DNA of 64,000 nucleotides from Branchiostoma belcheri (Eukaryota; Chordata; Leptocardii; Amphioxiformes; Branchiostomatidae). The stretch is from contig NW_017804254.1 in NCBI RefSeq assembly GCF_001625305.1, forward strand, positions 1,035,103 to 1,099,102, written 5' to 3'. The number at the start of each line of letters is the position of its first letter. The first letter of the stretch is position 1. Below the pieces are notes generated by a model. The model made no database searches. It worked only from the letters and a program-made list of their open reading frames with translations, and was not told the origin of the DNA. Made by a program: the position numbers and the translations under genes. This document shows, piece after piece, positions 26,580-47,351 of the stretch.

Positions 26580-29500
26580 TCACTTCCGTTTGCCGAAGAC
26601 CGAGGTTGGCTCCCCTCCCCCCGGCATGGGCACGGTGTTGTACCTGTTGGCTTTGGGCTGACCCTTGTTCCACACGCTCTCCTCTCCTGTGGCTTTGTCT
26701 TTGTTAAACACGGAAGGTGCATCACCTAAAATCAAGATAAACACGACTTTGAGTCAAATTTAGGCACCTTCGACGTTAGGGGCGATTATTGTCTGAAAAT
26801 GAGATGATACTCAAGCACATGCAATATGTTACAATAAGCATCGAGCAAATAAATCAAAGAAATGATTTCGCAGAACGTTGCTGTGTTGTGAACTTAAAAA
26901 TTGACTTCTAACCCGCCATCTTTTAATACCTGCATAATAAATCTACTGAGAACAACATTGACAGGTGTCGACAATCTCCAAGCAGATCCTACGGTGGCAA
27001 GAAAACATATTGGCCAGAGGAGTGCCTGCTAGCCACTTAAGGCACCGGAGACTAAAGGACAATCCTCTGGCCAATGGCTTCTGTCTTGCCACCGTAGGAT
27101 CTGCTTGGTACCTGTGCTTACCTCCCATCTCCTCCAACATCCGCCATGTTTTGGACTTGCCTGCCCGGCCGCTGCCCGACTGTAGTCCTGACTTCGCCTC
27201 CTGTACCTCACCTTCCTGTACAGGGAACTGGTCCTTGATGGCCTGGTGTGGCGGGATTAAAAAGTTATACAAACACTCTCACTTGAAAATTTTAACAATT
27301 CTTGATACTATAGCCTAGATTTTAGACCAGAGTCTATGCCACATTGTCAGTATCACACCTGCTTGATAAGCAATAGCCTCCACAGGGCTTCTTAGGGATC
27401 ATAGATAGTAGATCTGGACAGAATACTCATAGAATTGGCCAATAGAATCAGTCTGCTGGCCTATATCATGATCAGTGTTCAGAGTCGAATGGAAAGAAAA
27501 GAAATTGGTCAAACAGAGTTACAGACAGATAACATTCCAGGGGAGTTAGCTCGCTACGTAAGGAGTACAGGCGAGTTCCAAACTACTGTACTCCTTTTAA
27601 CTCCCCTGGCATGTTTTCTGTCTATTTGGCCAATTTCTACCCTTCCAGCCGCCTCTGAAGTCTATGAGTCTACGAGGTAAAGGCTATGAGCCCGCGATCA
27701 GGGTAACAGTTACCCAGGACAAATGATACCCTAGATGCCAAACCCCCTAATCTCCAAGCAGACCCAAGGGTGGCAAAAGACAGTATCAACTTAGCCAGGC
27801 TGTATCCATTTGGGTGACGCATTGGACACTCTCTGGCTAATGTATACTGCCTGGCCAAGTTGATACTGTCTTTTGCCACCCTAGGATCTGCTTGGAGATT
27901 ACAATTTTCCCCCATCTGGCAAAATTTTACTATTTTCAGCCAACGTAGTTAGTCTGGTGGAGACTAGCCAAGCAAGGCTACGCACAAGATGACGGATACT
28001 AGACGTCATGCCAAACCAATGCATTCTTCTTGTCTCGCTACCCGCTCTAGTTCCCAGCTGCAGGAAGCTAATACATGTACATGTCTGGCAACTGGTCAAC
28101 TATTTCTTAACTGGGACGAGCGAAAATAAAGAAAGGGATAAAAACAGATCCATGGCCGGATAAAGGGTATAAATACAAGGTTTTTGCGCGGTTCACTAAA
28201 ATTAGAATTTAGGGCGAGGAGTTCCAAACATAACAGATATCAGGCGTGGGGTGGAAAGAAATTTAGATGAGGGTTAGAAGTTCAATACATTTCCGGCATG
28301 TCCCTACCACGTTAGGCTTTATATAGCCTAGTCAGACAGATTTGGAGTGTGGTTTATTTGGCTCAAAGTTCATTAGGTAACACAGTAGTGACCTTATCAG
28401 TGTAATGATCAAGCCAAGGAAGATGCGGTCATAAATTAAAGGACAGCAGAGTATATATATACATCAACACAACGATTTCAATGCGTTTATAAATGTACTA
28501 TGATGTAACCTACCGGACTAGATATGTAGTGTTGAAATTGATACATGACGGATTTTCTGTAATGTCGCATGTAATTATGCGAGAGGGGGTACATGTGTGT
28601 GAGTTTTGCCAACAAGGAACATCATACAAAACTTAACTGGTTCTAGTTTAGGAGCCAATGACGCGTATGTGCCGAGGAATCATCAATATTTACAAGCTCT
28701 CTGTGCTGACTTGTTATACAATACGATATTAAGTTAATTTTGTTTCTGTGACTAGGATAAAATACAAATAATAATAGAGTTCGACGAGTCTAAAATGCAG
28801 GGAGGATCGAAGGTACTAGTACCCTCTACCAAGAGCAGAAATTGGCCAAATAGACAGATTTGTGCTCCTTTAATTAGTGGACCAACTACTCCCCTTACAT
28901 GTTATCTGTCTTTGGCCAATCTTTACCCTTTCCAGTCACCTCTGAAACCCGGTAGAGGCAAGAAGAAGGGGGTAATTCATTTGACATTCTCCCTCTCTCA
29001 AGTCAACCGTATATCGACCAGCTTTATCCGCTGGGTAAATCTCCGCGGTGTTAACACATTCTTTACGACTGTGTACCTTTTGTGATGATGGAGGAAACGT
29101 GACCCTGCCATGGACCAAGACTAAAAGGCGTGCGTGAGAACTGGGTTAGCTCTGTTTTGGTTAGACGAAACCGTATACTCCTAACTTTGAACAAAAGAGT
29201 TGAAATGATGGCAAGTTTTAAATCTGTCTTCAGGTTTAAATTTTGAGTCTGTCGTAATTCTTAACATCCTTCGTAATGATTTGACATATTTCTTCTTTTC
29301 CTTGAGTTTTGCTCTCCATTATTAACAATACACAGTTCTGCAATGTTCAACAGTCATGTAAATGTCAGGGATATCCTGTATCAGCAACTAGAAGACCACC
29401 CTTAGTGGATAGAAATGCCGCATTGCCAGTAGAGCGTATCCAAAATACCTTACAACTTGAGAAAAATCGAGTATAGAGAACTAACGTTATATGTAACACG

Positions 29501-29946
29501 TTAGCTGGGGATCCCTGGCGAAATGAATCTGAGTCCCTCCCTAAATGTTTCTGATCTCTAATGACCATATTTGTGTAGACTAGGCAGCGCTGCAGCTGCC
29601 GCTGTGCCTGAAGGCAACAAGATGGTGACTGAAAATGTCCCAGACAAAAAAACAACACATCTGTGCAAATTTGCCTTCTTATAGTTTCTAGCTCACAGTT
29701 TTCTTCTTGAGCGCTGTTACATGGCTGTTCTATTCTAGCAAACGACATTGAAAACACTTCAATGTATCACAGGTTTTGCCCTCGCTCCGTTCCTATGTAA
29801 TTCCTAGCGGCCTCTCTAAGGCACTAACAGTATAAACTTTGTTGGCATTCCTTTGAGTATGCTTGCAAAAAGACTTCAAGAGAGAGAGAGAGAGAAGTAA
29901 AGAGACCGACCTTTTGCTCTGGTGAAAGGTTCCCGCCGTCTGACAT
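26580..29946 (-). CDS. MUSTN1: MUSTN1 (musculoskeletal embryonic nuclear protein 1) homologue
   Basis: Three exons on the minus strand, 29946-29911, 27242-27122 and 26725-26580, give a protein of 100 aa. Exons 2 and 3 are strong: acceptors CACCAG and TTTTAG, donor GAG|GTAAGC, compatible phases. The signature GKSKTWRMLEEM, then DAPSVF, then TGEESVWNK, then a C-terminal SVFGKRK follows the order of vertebrate MUSTN1 (KSKTY..M.E, APSVF, TGTETVF, SVFG). Vertebrate MUSTN1 is about 82 aa, nuclear and small, and is linked to muscle and cartilage development. It differs here by an inserted KANRYNTVPMPGGG segment. Exon 1 (MSDGGNLSPEQK, good Kozak context) is less certain because its donor AAG|GTCGGT is weak, and another small N-terminal exon may exist in the 2.7-kb intron. 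A MITE lies only about 10 bp below the exon 2 donor. Confidence 0.72.
26973..27110. mobile_element. Palindromic MITE in MUSTN1 intron 2
   Basis: AATCTCCAAGCAGATCCTAC and GGTGGCAAGA on the left face TCTTGCCACCGTAGGATCTG and CTTGG on the right. An inner TTGGCCAGAGGA / TCCTCTGGCCAA pair closes the hairpin. The element is about 138 bp. It ends beside the splice donor of MUSTN1 exon 2 (GT at 27120-27121). Confidence 0.85.
27480..27735. mobile_element. MITE family A, near-complete copy
   Basis: The arms AGATAACATTCCAGGGGAGT and ACTCCCCTGGCATGTTTTCT, with AAGGAGTACAG / CTGTACTCCTT at the centre, make a hairpin of about 256 bp. The tail GATCAGGGTAACAGTTACCC matches the copy at 25522. It lies next to a second MITE of a different family. 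Confidence 0.8.
27748..27901. mobile_element. Palindromic MITE (CTCCAAGCAGA family)
   Basis: It starts TAATCTCCAAGCAGA and ends TCTGCTTGGAGATTA. GGTGGCAAAAGACAGTATCA pairs with TGATACTGTCTTTTGCCACC. The 154-bp element forms an almost perfect hairpin and is a close relative of 26973-27110. Confidence 0.88.
28815..28965. mobile_element. MITE family A copy
   Basis: The left arm is GAAATTGGCCAAATAGACAG. The right arm is ATGTTATCTGTCTTTGGCCA, followed by CCTTTCCAGTCACCTCTGAA and the end GGTAGAGGCAAG, which mirrors CCCTCTACCAAG. It is about 150 bp, within MUSTN1 intron 1. Confidence 0.75.
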
Positions 29947-31159
29947 CTTTCCCGGTTGTTTTTGCAGTTCTGCTCTGTTCCACAGTCTCTCAAATGACTC
30001 CCTGGCTGTCGACAGTGTCCGGACGCGTCAAGGTTTTAATAAGATAAGGGCCTGAGCCCCTACGTCACATCAGACTGTGCGGAATTCGGGCGCGCCAAAG
30101 TTTGCTTCCTGAGCCAAGGTCGGACAGAATCCGTCTGCCCAAACAAGCGGCATGCATGGGCGCTCCCGGGGCACGCACTTGACATGTTTGTATACTTCAC
30201 AACTCCAAGCTGTTCACATTTGTCAAGGGGCAGGCTTTTGACACCATCTATGTCCCTGAACTGAGGGATGGTGCCATAGATGACGCTGACATTCCCGGAT
30301 TAGTGTTACATTATGACTCAGTCGCTATGTAAAAAAATGATTTGTACTGATAATGATGAGGCGCTTTGCTATGAAAAACGTAGGACGCCCACTCACCCCG
30401 GGCCCTCCAAGGGTTTCAATGAACAGTACCAATAATCCCGAAAGCTATTAGAATGTAAGCGGAACTCAGCAGATGAACCTGAGCCCCAGAGCCCTCATTG
30501 GCTTTTGATCGGACGCGAAATATGACAAGAGGACTGAGCTTTTGATCCACGACTAGAAAATAGGACAAGGCCTAAAGTTATCTTTTAATCAAAAGCAATC
30601 GTTTCATCCCATGGGGCTGTTTCATCCGTCCTTTTCATATTGATTGTCACTGCGGCCCATTCCCTTGACAACGGTCCTTACAGTTATCAAATCAAATAAA
30701 GATATGACATACATACTATATCTTCTTTAGATTTGGCGCAACTGAAAGTAACAGAAAGTTGATTAGATGATAGACTTTTTCCCAGAAATTTCCATGTATG
30801 CCCATAACTTAAATTTTGTCTAGGTAACTTAAGTTCCCTCCCTTTTATACACACATTTGCTACTTTTCGTATTGCATCATGATACCAGCAGTGGTGGCAC
30901 TGGATATCTATGTGATAGCGTATAGACCTCAAACACTAGACGAAGGAATAGTTATTCCATTTAATTCCTTTGTCCTATCAGGCAGAGGTCCGTCGTCGAT
31001 AAGTCCAACTTGAGAAGAAGTTTGCCAGAGCAGAGCGAGGGAGTTTCGGCTGCCCCGGATCCGCTAACTCTCAAACCCTCTTAGTCTCGCGAGACTAGGG
31101 TATGACGAGATTGCGCGAGAGTTCGCCCCACATTTCAAACCAGGAAACCCCGTATCGGT
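29947..31159. other. Intergenic region between divergent MUSTN1 and RPS16
   Basis: About 1.2 kb separate the two divergent genes. It is moderately GC-rich and contains no protein I recognise. On the MUSTN1 side a TTATTAAAA run (TATA-like, minus strand) lies about 85-90 bp upstream of the proposed ATG. On the RPS16 side the sequence before 31160 holds GCGAGACT and CTCGCG motifs but no TATA box. Confidence 0.5.
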
Positions 31160-31168
31160 CTTTTCCCC
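31160..31168 (+). promoter_or_regulatory. RPS16: 5'TOP-like start of RPS16
   Basis: CTTTTCCCC follows CGGT and begins a pyrimidine tract of the kind that starts ribosomal protein mRNAs (terminal oligopyrimidine motif, target of mTOR/LARP1 control). A short leader exon would splice near 31177 (CCG|GTACGA with one shared G) or nearby to the acceptor TTTTACAG just before the ATG at 31299. The start site is inferred. Confidence 0.45.
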
Positions 31169-31298
31169 ATAGTCGCCGTACGAAAGGAGGTTGGTCCAAA
31201 TGTATGACGGCAATATGTACCCTTATTTCATCGAATAAAAATTTTTGTGCAGAAAGATTACACATGATACTAATGTAGAATGTCTGTGCTTTTACAGG

Positions 31299-33617
<2,319 letters not shown>

Positions 33618-33629
33618 ACATGATCTGGA

Positions 33630-33635
33630 AATAAA
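33630..33635 (+). terminator. RPS16: Poly(A) signal of RPS16
   Basis: AATAAA 13 bp after the stop codon gives a very short 3' UTR, as usual for ribosomal protein genes. TGTCCTTTATTTTCTTTGTG downstream fits a GU/U-rich element. Confidence 0.8.
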
Positions 33636-34261
33636 GATCCACCTGTTCATACCTACAAACTCGTGTCCTTTATTTTCTTTGTGGTACTTTTTGATGCTCA
33701 AAGTCTAACTAGTGGTGGGTACCAGTTTGGCTTGATGAGGTTTAGGTCCAGACCTGAACCTGTCTACTACTTAGTACTAGACTGGTACTCAGCTGTACTA
33801 TGTGTACATCATATCTGGAGAACAAGACCCCTTTAATTTAATGTTAGATATATATATATAGTTATTTTCTTGAGTCATGGAAACCACTAGTCTTACAAAA
33901 GCTACCACATACATCAGTTATACGAACAACCAACAATTGAGTTTTGACATCTGTAGCAGTCTTTATTAGTCCATCTTATTTAAGTAGAGGTATATATTTA
34001 CAAGGTGAACAAACACAGTTCATACTGCACAAACCTTTTCACACTGCCACTAATGGAATTTTCGTTTCTTTCGAGACATTAATAAAAGATATGTAAATAC
34101 AAGTCAATGATAAACTCTACAATGCACCATGATATATGCATGTTACCCAGCACTACATTTAGTGGTTCAGTAGGTTTTTAACCAAAGGTACAGATAATGC
34201 AGCTAGATGGATGCGTTAACATAGGAAGCTGCCATGTAAAGGAGATTGACTTGCTCTCCTT

Positions 34262-35280
34262 ATTTCATTGTGTCAAAAGGACTTTCTAATCTTGCAACCC
34301 ACTCATTTCTGGGAGGCTGACCAGCTTGTACTGTATGAAACGAGGTAACATAGATGACAGATACATAGATAGTTGTCAGGTGAGACCCATCACTCTGAAG
34401 TACATGTAACAGCATTTTCTTGATGGGGATTTTGGTCAGTCTTGCCAACCATTTGTGTTTCTCATCTGTACCATTCTCTAAACAGCCACCTATTTGCATT
34501 GTGATAACTTCAGATATGTCTGTCTTTAGCAGTTCTGTCCCTGGTCAACATTCATAGCCAAGGTCTTGATAACTTCCACAGCTGAATCATGTTGGGAAGA
34601 GGTTGTAAACTCATCTACTTCCTCAAAACCATGATGAAGGATGTTACAGCTGCATGACACTACAGCAAAATTGAGTTCGTCTCGTGGCTTCAGAAATATT
34701 GTCAGTTGTGAGAACACTCATTTTCCCGGACGACATGACAAAATCCTTTACAGGTAAGTATTGCACTTGTGAGCATATGGTTTTCAATGTCCGTAAAGCA
34801 TTGTTCCCCAGTTGTCTTGGGATGCTTATGGAATCCTGGGATTCCATTCCTGGCCTAGTCCTGTAAGTGGTGGCTTGACTCTGAACTGGGATCTGTGCCC
34901 TGGGATTATCATGGCATAAAATTCAAATCCTCCATGCAACTAAAAAAAACTTCCAGTCAGTTCAAGCAGTCTTGACTCAGAAACACTGTTACAGCAGTCC
35001 TCTTGGATATCCTTGGAAACATTACAGAATCTGAACAGGTAACTTCTTGTCAAAACTGTCAACTGAGATGAGGAACATCACTTCTGTCGTGACATCAGTG
35101 TCTGGAAATAGGACACCGGTATTTCTTTTCCTAGTCTGAAGCTGTCCATTGGTAACTTTGTGGGATCTGTGCTGTTTGAAATCGTGACTTGCAACATCAT
35201 AGTAAATATGGCTTGATGGCCTTTCTGACACAATGATTTGCCAGCTTTTTTAGTTTGAATGAACAATAAGCATCAGAAGT
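34262..35280 (-). pseudogene. Possible decayed coding sequence, unrecognised
   Basis: On the minus strand several partial open frames follow one another with frame changes instead of gaps. One around 35260-35022 reads KRNTGVLFPDTDVTTEVMF, one around 34847-34680 reads LRTLKTICSQVQYLPVKDF, one around 34690-34526 reads EEVDEFTTSSQHDSAVEV, and one at 34535-34260 reads ELLKTDISEVITMQIGGCL. The composition of each looks coding-like, but stops and shifts break it. I do not recognise the family. It may instead be chance frames in the ZC3H11A 3' UTR. Confidence 0.25.
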
Positions 35281-36910
35281 GTCTGTGATACCCTCATGCT
35301 CTCCTTTTCTTCCAAGATGGCTGACATGCCTCAGCTACAAAAGATGCCGGGCACCATAATTTTCAGTGAAGTCTTACTGAAACTGTCGTTGTGTTTACTT
35401 AATGTACCTTGGTCTACAAACCTACTGAACCACTCTTACAACCTTCATAGATTCACAACAACGTAATGTAGAATAACTTCACAAAGTCATAAAACATAAC
35501 AGATACATTGGCTATCAAAGCCTACCAAAGCAATATCACCACAATTGTCTTCAATATTTGGTCATTGACAATTAGATCTAAGTCACAAGTGCACACAATA
35601 TATTATACAGTGTGTTGTAGACATATATGCTACAGATGGTTAACTCATACCTAAGTACAATATAGCCAAAAGAAATATCAACACTGGATATCACGGAAAA
35701 ATGTGGCAGTGATTACAAATGTACTTTGAATGACATCTGAATCATTTGTACATTCAGTAACACAACAGGGATACTTCAAAAAGTAAGGGAACATCAGCAT
35801 TCCCCTTGCGTTCTTTCATGAGATGTGTAAGAAAAATATCAAGCTCTTACTAATATTACACATATACATGTGTTTCACTCTCTATACACTGAGTTACAAG
35901 ATACATGATTTTTCTTATGATACAAGTATCTGTTAGGGGGTTAGGATATCAAAGTTAACTATTGCATCTAATGGATACCAATGTCATCAGAGACAAGTGG
36001 TAGCTCTGTTTCTGTAAGCAGCATATTCCCTCAGACCGCCACCATTTGTAAAACAACGTAAGCGATTGTTCAATCAATCAATATATCATTTCTCCGTATT
36101 ATTGCGAAAGAATTAAAACAGCAAGTTTCAGACTTGAATCAGCCCCTTGTGTAACACAACACGTCTTCTTAACAAATGGGCACACAGTATAACAAAATAC
36201 TTTGGGGCTTTTGAAATGACATGTTCATGAATAACTGGAACTCCCAAGTTTGTAGGATTTAAAAAGTAACCAAATCTCTTCATGTAGTGTGTGTTGCAAA
36301 TATGAAATAAGCAACACTTATTTGCACAGTGACTATCAGGACATATTAACAAACAAAGTGTTCTGCAATGGCTTGGTTAAACATATTTGAAGGCAAGTTA
36401 ACATGACAACTACTTGCACAACTAGAACAGAACAGATCAAGTTGTGTTACTAGCAGCCATGAGCTGTCCCAAACTGTTGTCAAGGAATGTCTTCCCATCT
36501 CGTGGAAGTGTTGAGTTGAATGACTTCAAACTCCCATCTATTCTGGATCAGTGCTTCTACGAAGACTTTGAGAAGCACACAAAATGTTCCATCTAAACCT
36601 GCATCTACCGACAGTTTTGTTGTATATCTATCTTGTAAGTGTTGATACGATTATGGCTCAGCTGCTGAACAATTGTGGAAAGACATACAGTGTATACTAG
36701 AACTGAAAAATCTTTGTGTTGCTGACCAGACTTTGGGACAGATCCGACAAAAACTGACTTGGCAAGCCAATACATGGCACAAAATGGCAGAATATGTACA
36801 CATTCACATCTTAAATGTCTACTTTTTCATTGAAGTCTACAACTTGTAATACACCACATAAAGATTTATAAAAAAATCAAGTTTCTTAGTTGGTAGTCCT
36901 AAGCTGATGA

Positions 36911-43536
<6,626 letters not shown>

Positions 43537-45159
43537 GGTCAGGATGTACACTGCTGTCTGCTGGGGAGGAAGGTTCACCCAAACATTTATCAGTTTTTAG
43601 TACATCGGTGTAAAATAAATACTTTATAGCTCTCTTTCTAACTAAGCAAGGCTAAACCTTTTGAGCAGATACATGTTGAACCAAAACCAATCATTTTTAT
43701 CACAGCAGTTAGGCAATTAACATCGGACGATTCAATCCCCAGTACGTGATTTTAGAGCAGATTTTACTTGTTTAACATTCAAATTGTTAGTTTTAATGGC
43801 TTATGAGACACCATAGGATCATAGAAAATTCAAGTGTGATGTTGTACCTGTCTGCTGAAGAAGTCCTTCCAGCTGAAATGAAATGTGGCTGTCAGTTATT
43901 GGTACTTCATTCCACGACGTCTGCTCACAAGATGGCAAAGTGCTACAAAGTTCCTGTTCTTGTCTTGTAACCGTACTGTAATCCAGTCACAGCTTTCAGC
44001 TTCCTCTTACAAGTCCTGAGTAAGAACAAACTTCCTTGGAATAGTAATGATTGTGTTTAGTCCACAAGATGATGCACGTATCCTTCTGGCCGGATTCTTT
44101 CTCACAGTTCCTGCTGAAAAAACAATGGCCAAGTTGTTTTCCTGTCCACCTGAATCTGCCGCACCATAATCAGCTGCTCAGCTCAGTTCAGAACTGTGCA
44201 ATCAGAACTGTCTATGCCATTGTTTGATTGGCTGGAGGACTTCTTGTTGCTTCTTTGTGCAGGAACCAAGTGCAACATCTTAGCATGTATGAGTCCGACG
44301 ATATCTCCGCCTCCCAAATCTGCACCTCTGGCATTTGTATGCAAATGCAGGGTGCAAAGGGCTATGGTTGCACTGAAATCAATTGCACCAAAAAAGCCCA
44401 TTGCATCTTCTTCTTGATTTCAAAAAGTTGTGATCTTTTATTTTCCTTTTTTTTTCCTTGCCAATAGTGAACGACTTCTTGATTTCAAAATTACGAAGTC
44501 AGAAAAAAAATGATTTTGAAGTTTGTTAAAAGATCAAACTCGCGAGAAACACATCTTTTGGTCAAGAAAAATTATGCTGAAAGTTGGTGATGAGTAAAGT
44601 TGAAAAATTGCCAATCATGACATGAGTAAAAAGCCTCAACAACAACAAAATCCTGTTGAGTACATCACTGTAGAGTGTAGATTGTATAAAATTTCATCTT
44701 TCCCACTACACACAGAAAGACAACGGTACTGAAACATTGCTGGACACAGATGGAAAAGTACAAAACCAAAATGAGAAATATAAAAAAAGGTAAGAAAAAT
44801 AAAATGCTTTCTTTAGATAAACATGAAAGGCCAATTTTCCAAGTGAACAAGTACAGTATCCATCCTGTCAAAGGCTTGTCTATGCTTCAACTGAAGGACA
44901 AAATATACTGGTGTATCAGAGCTACTTCACGAAGCAGACACGAAGCAAAACCGTTGACGCCTTGATGACTGGCTCATTGCAGCTGTCATAAATGCTGTTG
45001 TCATAAATGCTGTGAATCATACTGATCAGCGTTTCAAAGATACAAAATATGCTTCCCAAATCCGTCCTCAATCCGCATTTTAGTCTGAAAGACTGACGTT
45101 TTCATCCCAAATGTTTTTATACCAACAGGCACAATGGAATTAACTCGTCAGTTTCTCAC

Positions 45160-45231
45160 ATGCAGATCGGAACGACAGGTCGACGACAGGACACCAAACA
45201 AGACAATCAAGACTAGACATGTTTCCAACAT
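45160..45231 (-). CDS. Possible first exon of a secreted protein
   Basis: On the minus strand an ATG at 45231 starts MLETCLVLIVLFGVLSSTCR, which has the shape of a signal peptide. After 24 codons there is a good donor, CAT|GTGAGA. I find no downstream exon that continues it, and the region is close to where the ZC3H11A promoter and first UTR exon should lie. It may be chance. Confidence 0.2.
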
Positions 45232-46557
45232 GGCGACTAGAGACAGAAAACGTTGCACTAGTACGGACGAAAAACAAGATCTAAACCCATTCTGAGCCGG
45301 GGATACAGACGCCTTGATTTTCACGTAAAAGCACCGCACGGTCGTAACGCATCTGCTCTTTTGGTTACGTACTAGTATACCTCGAAGACTTGCTGACATG
45401 AACATTTTCCTTCAGGGGGAGGGGGGTACGGACCCACAGGACAAGCCGATCTCAACATACAACGGACCGTTTCTGACGACTTTTACCACATCTCGCACGA
45501 GGCTGGGCATGTTTACAATCTTGTACGAGACACAAGAGCGGATCGATAAAATTTCCAGACGATCTAAGACGTGAAATACCAACTAGGTTACTCCGGACAT
45601 GCTCGTTCTGGACCCTTTGTCCATCCGAGTCCAAATCGCGAGATTGAAATCGCCGATTTCACTAAATTCAAGACATTTACAGCGAGATTGCATGTTACCT
45701 GGCTAGCTCGACACCTTCCCGGATACAATGTTAGTGTTAAAATCGCGGGATTTATCCTAGGTGTGGAAATGATCTGTTGAAAAAACAGCTGGAAAGACGG
45801 TAAAACATGTCCGCCCGCAGTGACGCACCCAAATAGTCTCACATCACAGTTTTCTTTGACGTCATCAATCAATCGTGATGAGTAAGACCTGAGTTTAGAT
45901 TATTAGTGGTAGTGTTACCGTCAAACCGAAATAGTATTCAAGGTTTTGGAAAACCGCTTCAAGTTTTTATTAGCAAAATTATTTCGTCCTTTCGGGGTTG
46001 TGATATTGAGTCGATAACCCGAAAAACCATCGAACTGCGGTAGGAGATAAAAATTGTGCAGTGTAAGCTACTTCTCGAAGTCTTGGTTATCAAAGATTAA
46101 CGGCGTCACTTAAGCTACAAAGTATGAACTCATTTTCCTATAGAATCCTACAGAACTGCTTTGAACGTCAATATTGCTGACAAGTTGCAATTCAAAATAT
46201 TTTCGCCAGATGGGGCAAATGAGTGGCGTCCACATGAATAATCTGTGGTGCTGAAATGCCTTCCTGTGACGAAGGATGGTAGTACATTTGTACAACCAGG
46301 GAACAGCAATATGGTGATGTATGCAGCTTTCATGAAAAAAAAGTTGAAAGCAGTGTCCTATTAAAGTATGCATTTTAGACTGTTTTCAGATGATTCCTAG
46401 ATCCTTCAATTACCATATTTATATATTCATAATGGAAATCATAATCAGTGATGGCATATTTTGAGACACTTGATTCAAGAGGATTTTCAAATAAGTACTT
46501 ACGGTGTGCTTGGTTTAATTTGTTCTGCCAGAATATGTAATAGATAGGGAGAGCACT

Positions 46558-46715
46558 TCACTAGCCTCTAACAGGCTTTAATGGCAACTGGAAAGAGTAG
46601 AAATTGGCCAAAAAGCAGATAACATGCCAGGAAGTAATCAATGTATTAGTATGTTCGCTAAAGGAGTACCGTTTGCCACTCTGAAGAGCTTCCTTTGAAG
46701 CCTGGTAGAGGCACA
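46558..46715. mobile_element. MITE family A copy
   Basis: It starts CACTAGCCTCTAACAGGCTT and contains GTAGAAATTGGCC and AGATAACATGCCAGGAAG. It ends GAAGCCTGGTAGAGGCAC, mirroring the start. The right inner arm is partly lost. Confidence 0.7.
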
Positions 46716-46846
46716 TCAATGCAATGAACTGATTTTGAAATTCCCAAGTGTGGCTATGGCAACACTATCTATATGCAGTTCCTGCACTGGAAAATATAAG
46801 ATAAGGGGAAATAAAGACTTCTAAAAGTGCTCAATGTATCTCCGCC

Positions 46847-46852
46847 TTTATT
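46847..46852 (-). terminator. GTF2H1: Poly(A) signal, probably of GTF2H1
   Basis: TTTATT on the plus strand reads AATAAA on the minus strand, 500 bp after the GTF2H1 stop codon. It is the first such signal I see downstream. Confidence 0.4.
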
Positions 46853-47351
46853 GCAGTATTATTACAAAAGTATAATTCCAGTGTCAAGTGGAGTATCTAA
46901 CACTGTAGCATCACATACTATCTGTGTTCTTTGTCCTATCTACTGTATGATATTATAAAAGAGATCCATGTAGGAAAACATGTTCCAGTCACTGTACTCA
47001 GTGAGTAGCCAGAGCTGTAGTTACATGTGGTCTGTTGCTCCTTGTCTGCTGCACCTAAGGTACCATTGATCCGTCTCCAAGTCAGATATGATGGCAAGAG
47101 GAATATAAATGTTTTGAAGGTTTAGTATTATCCCCTCCTATCTATATGGCTGTCTGTATCACAAACGATTTGGAAATAATCTGGATAACCTCTCCCAATA
47201 CCAACCTACATGTATTTAGTCAAAATTTAGATAGCATACACTGGGGTAAACATGGTTAATGTGCTAAGTATTTTGTATGAAGTTCTGAAGTCCACCATGT
47301 ACAGTGTATGTCCCGGAACAGTTCTATTGCTATGGTCTGGCAGTCTGCCTG

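Larger units (their letters stand above)
33618..36910. other. Long stretch with no confident gene
   Basis: RPS16 ends at its AATAAA (33630). From there to the ZC3H11A stop codon are 3.3 kb with no recognised protein. Part of it is probably the ZC3H11A 3' UTR, which is long in vertebrates. A TTTATT (AATAAA on the minus strand) at about 33963 could end it. A possible decayed coding stretch at 34262-35280 is listed separately. Confidence 0.5.
45240..47351. other. Intergenic between ZC3H11A and GTF2H1
   Basis: The part at 45400-45870 is richer in CpG and is the likely ZC3H11A promoter. From 46558 there is a MITE. The stretch above 46850 is probably the GTF2H1 3' UTR. No protein is recognised. 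Confidence 0.5.
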
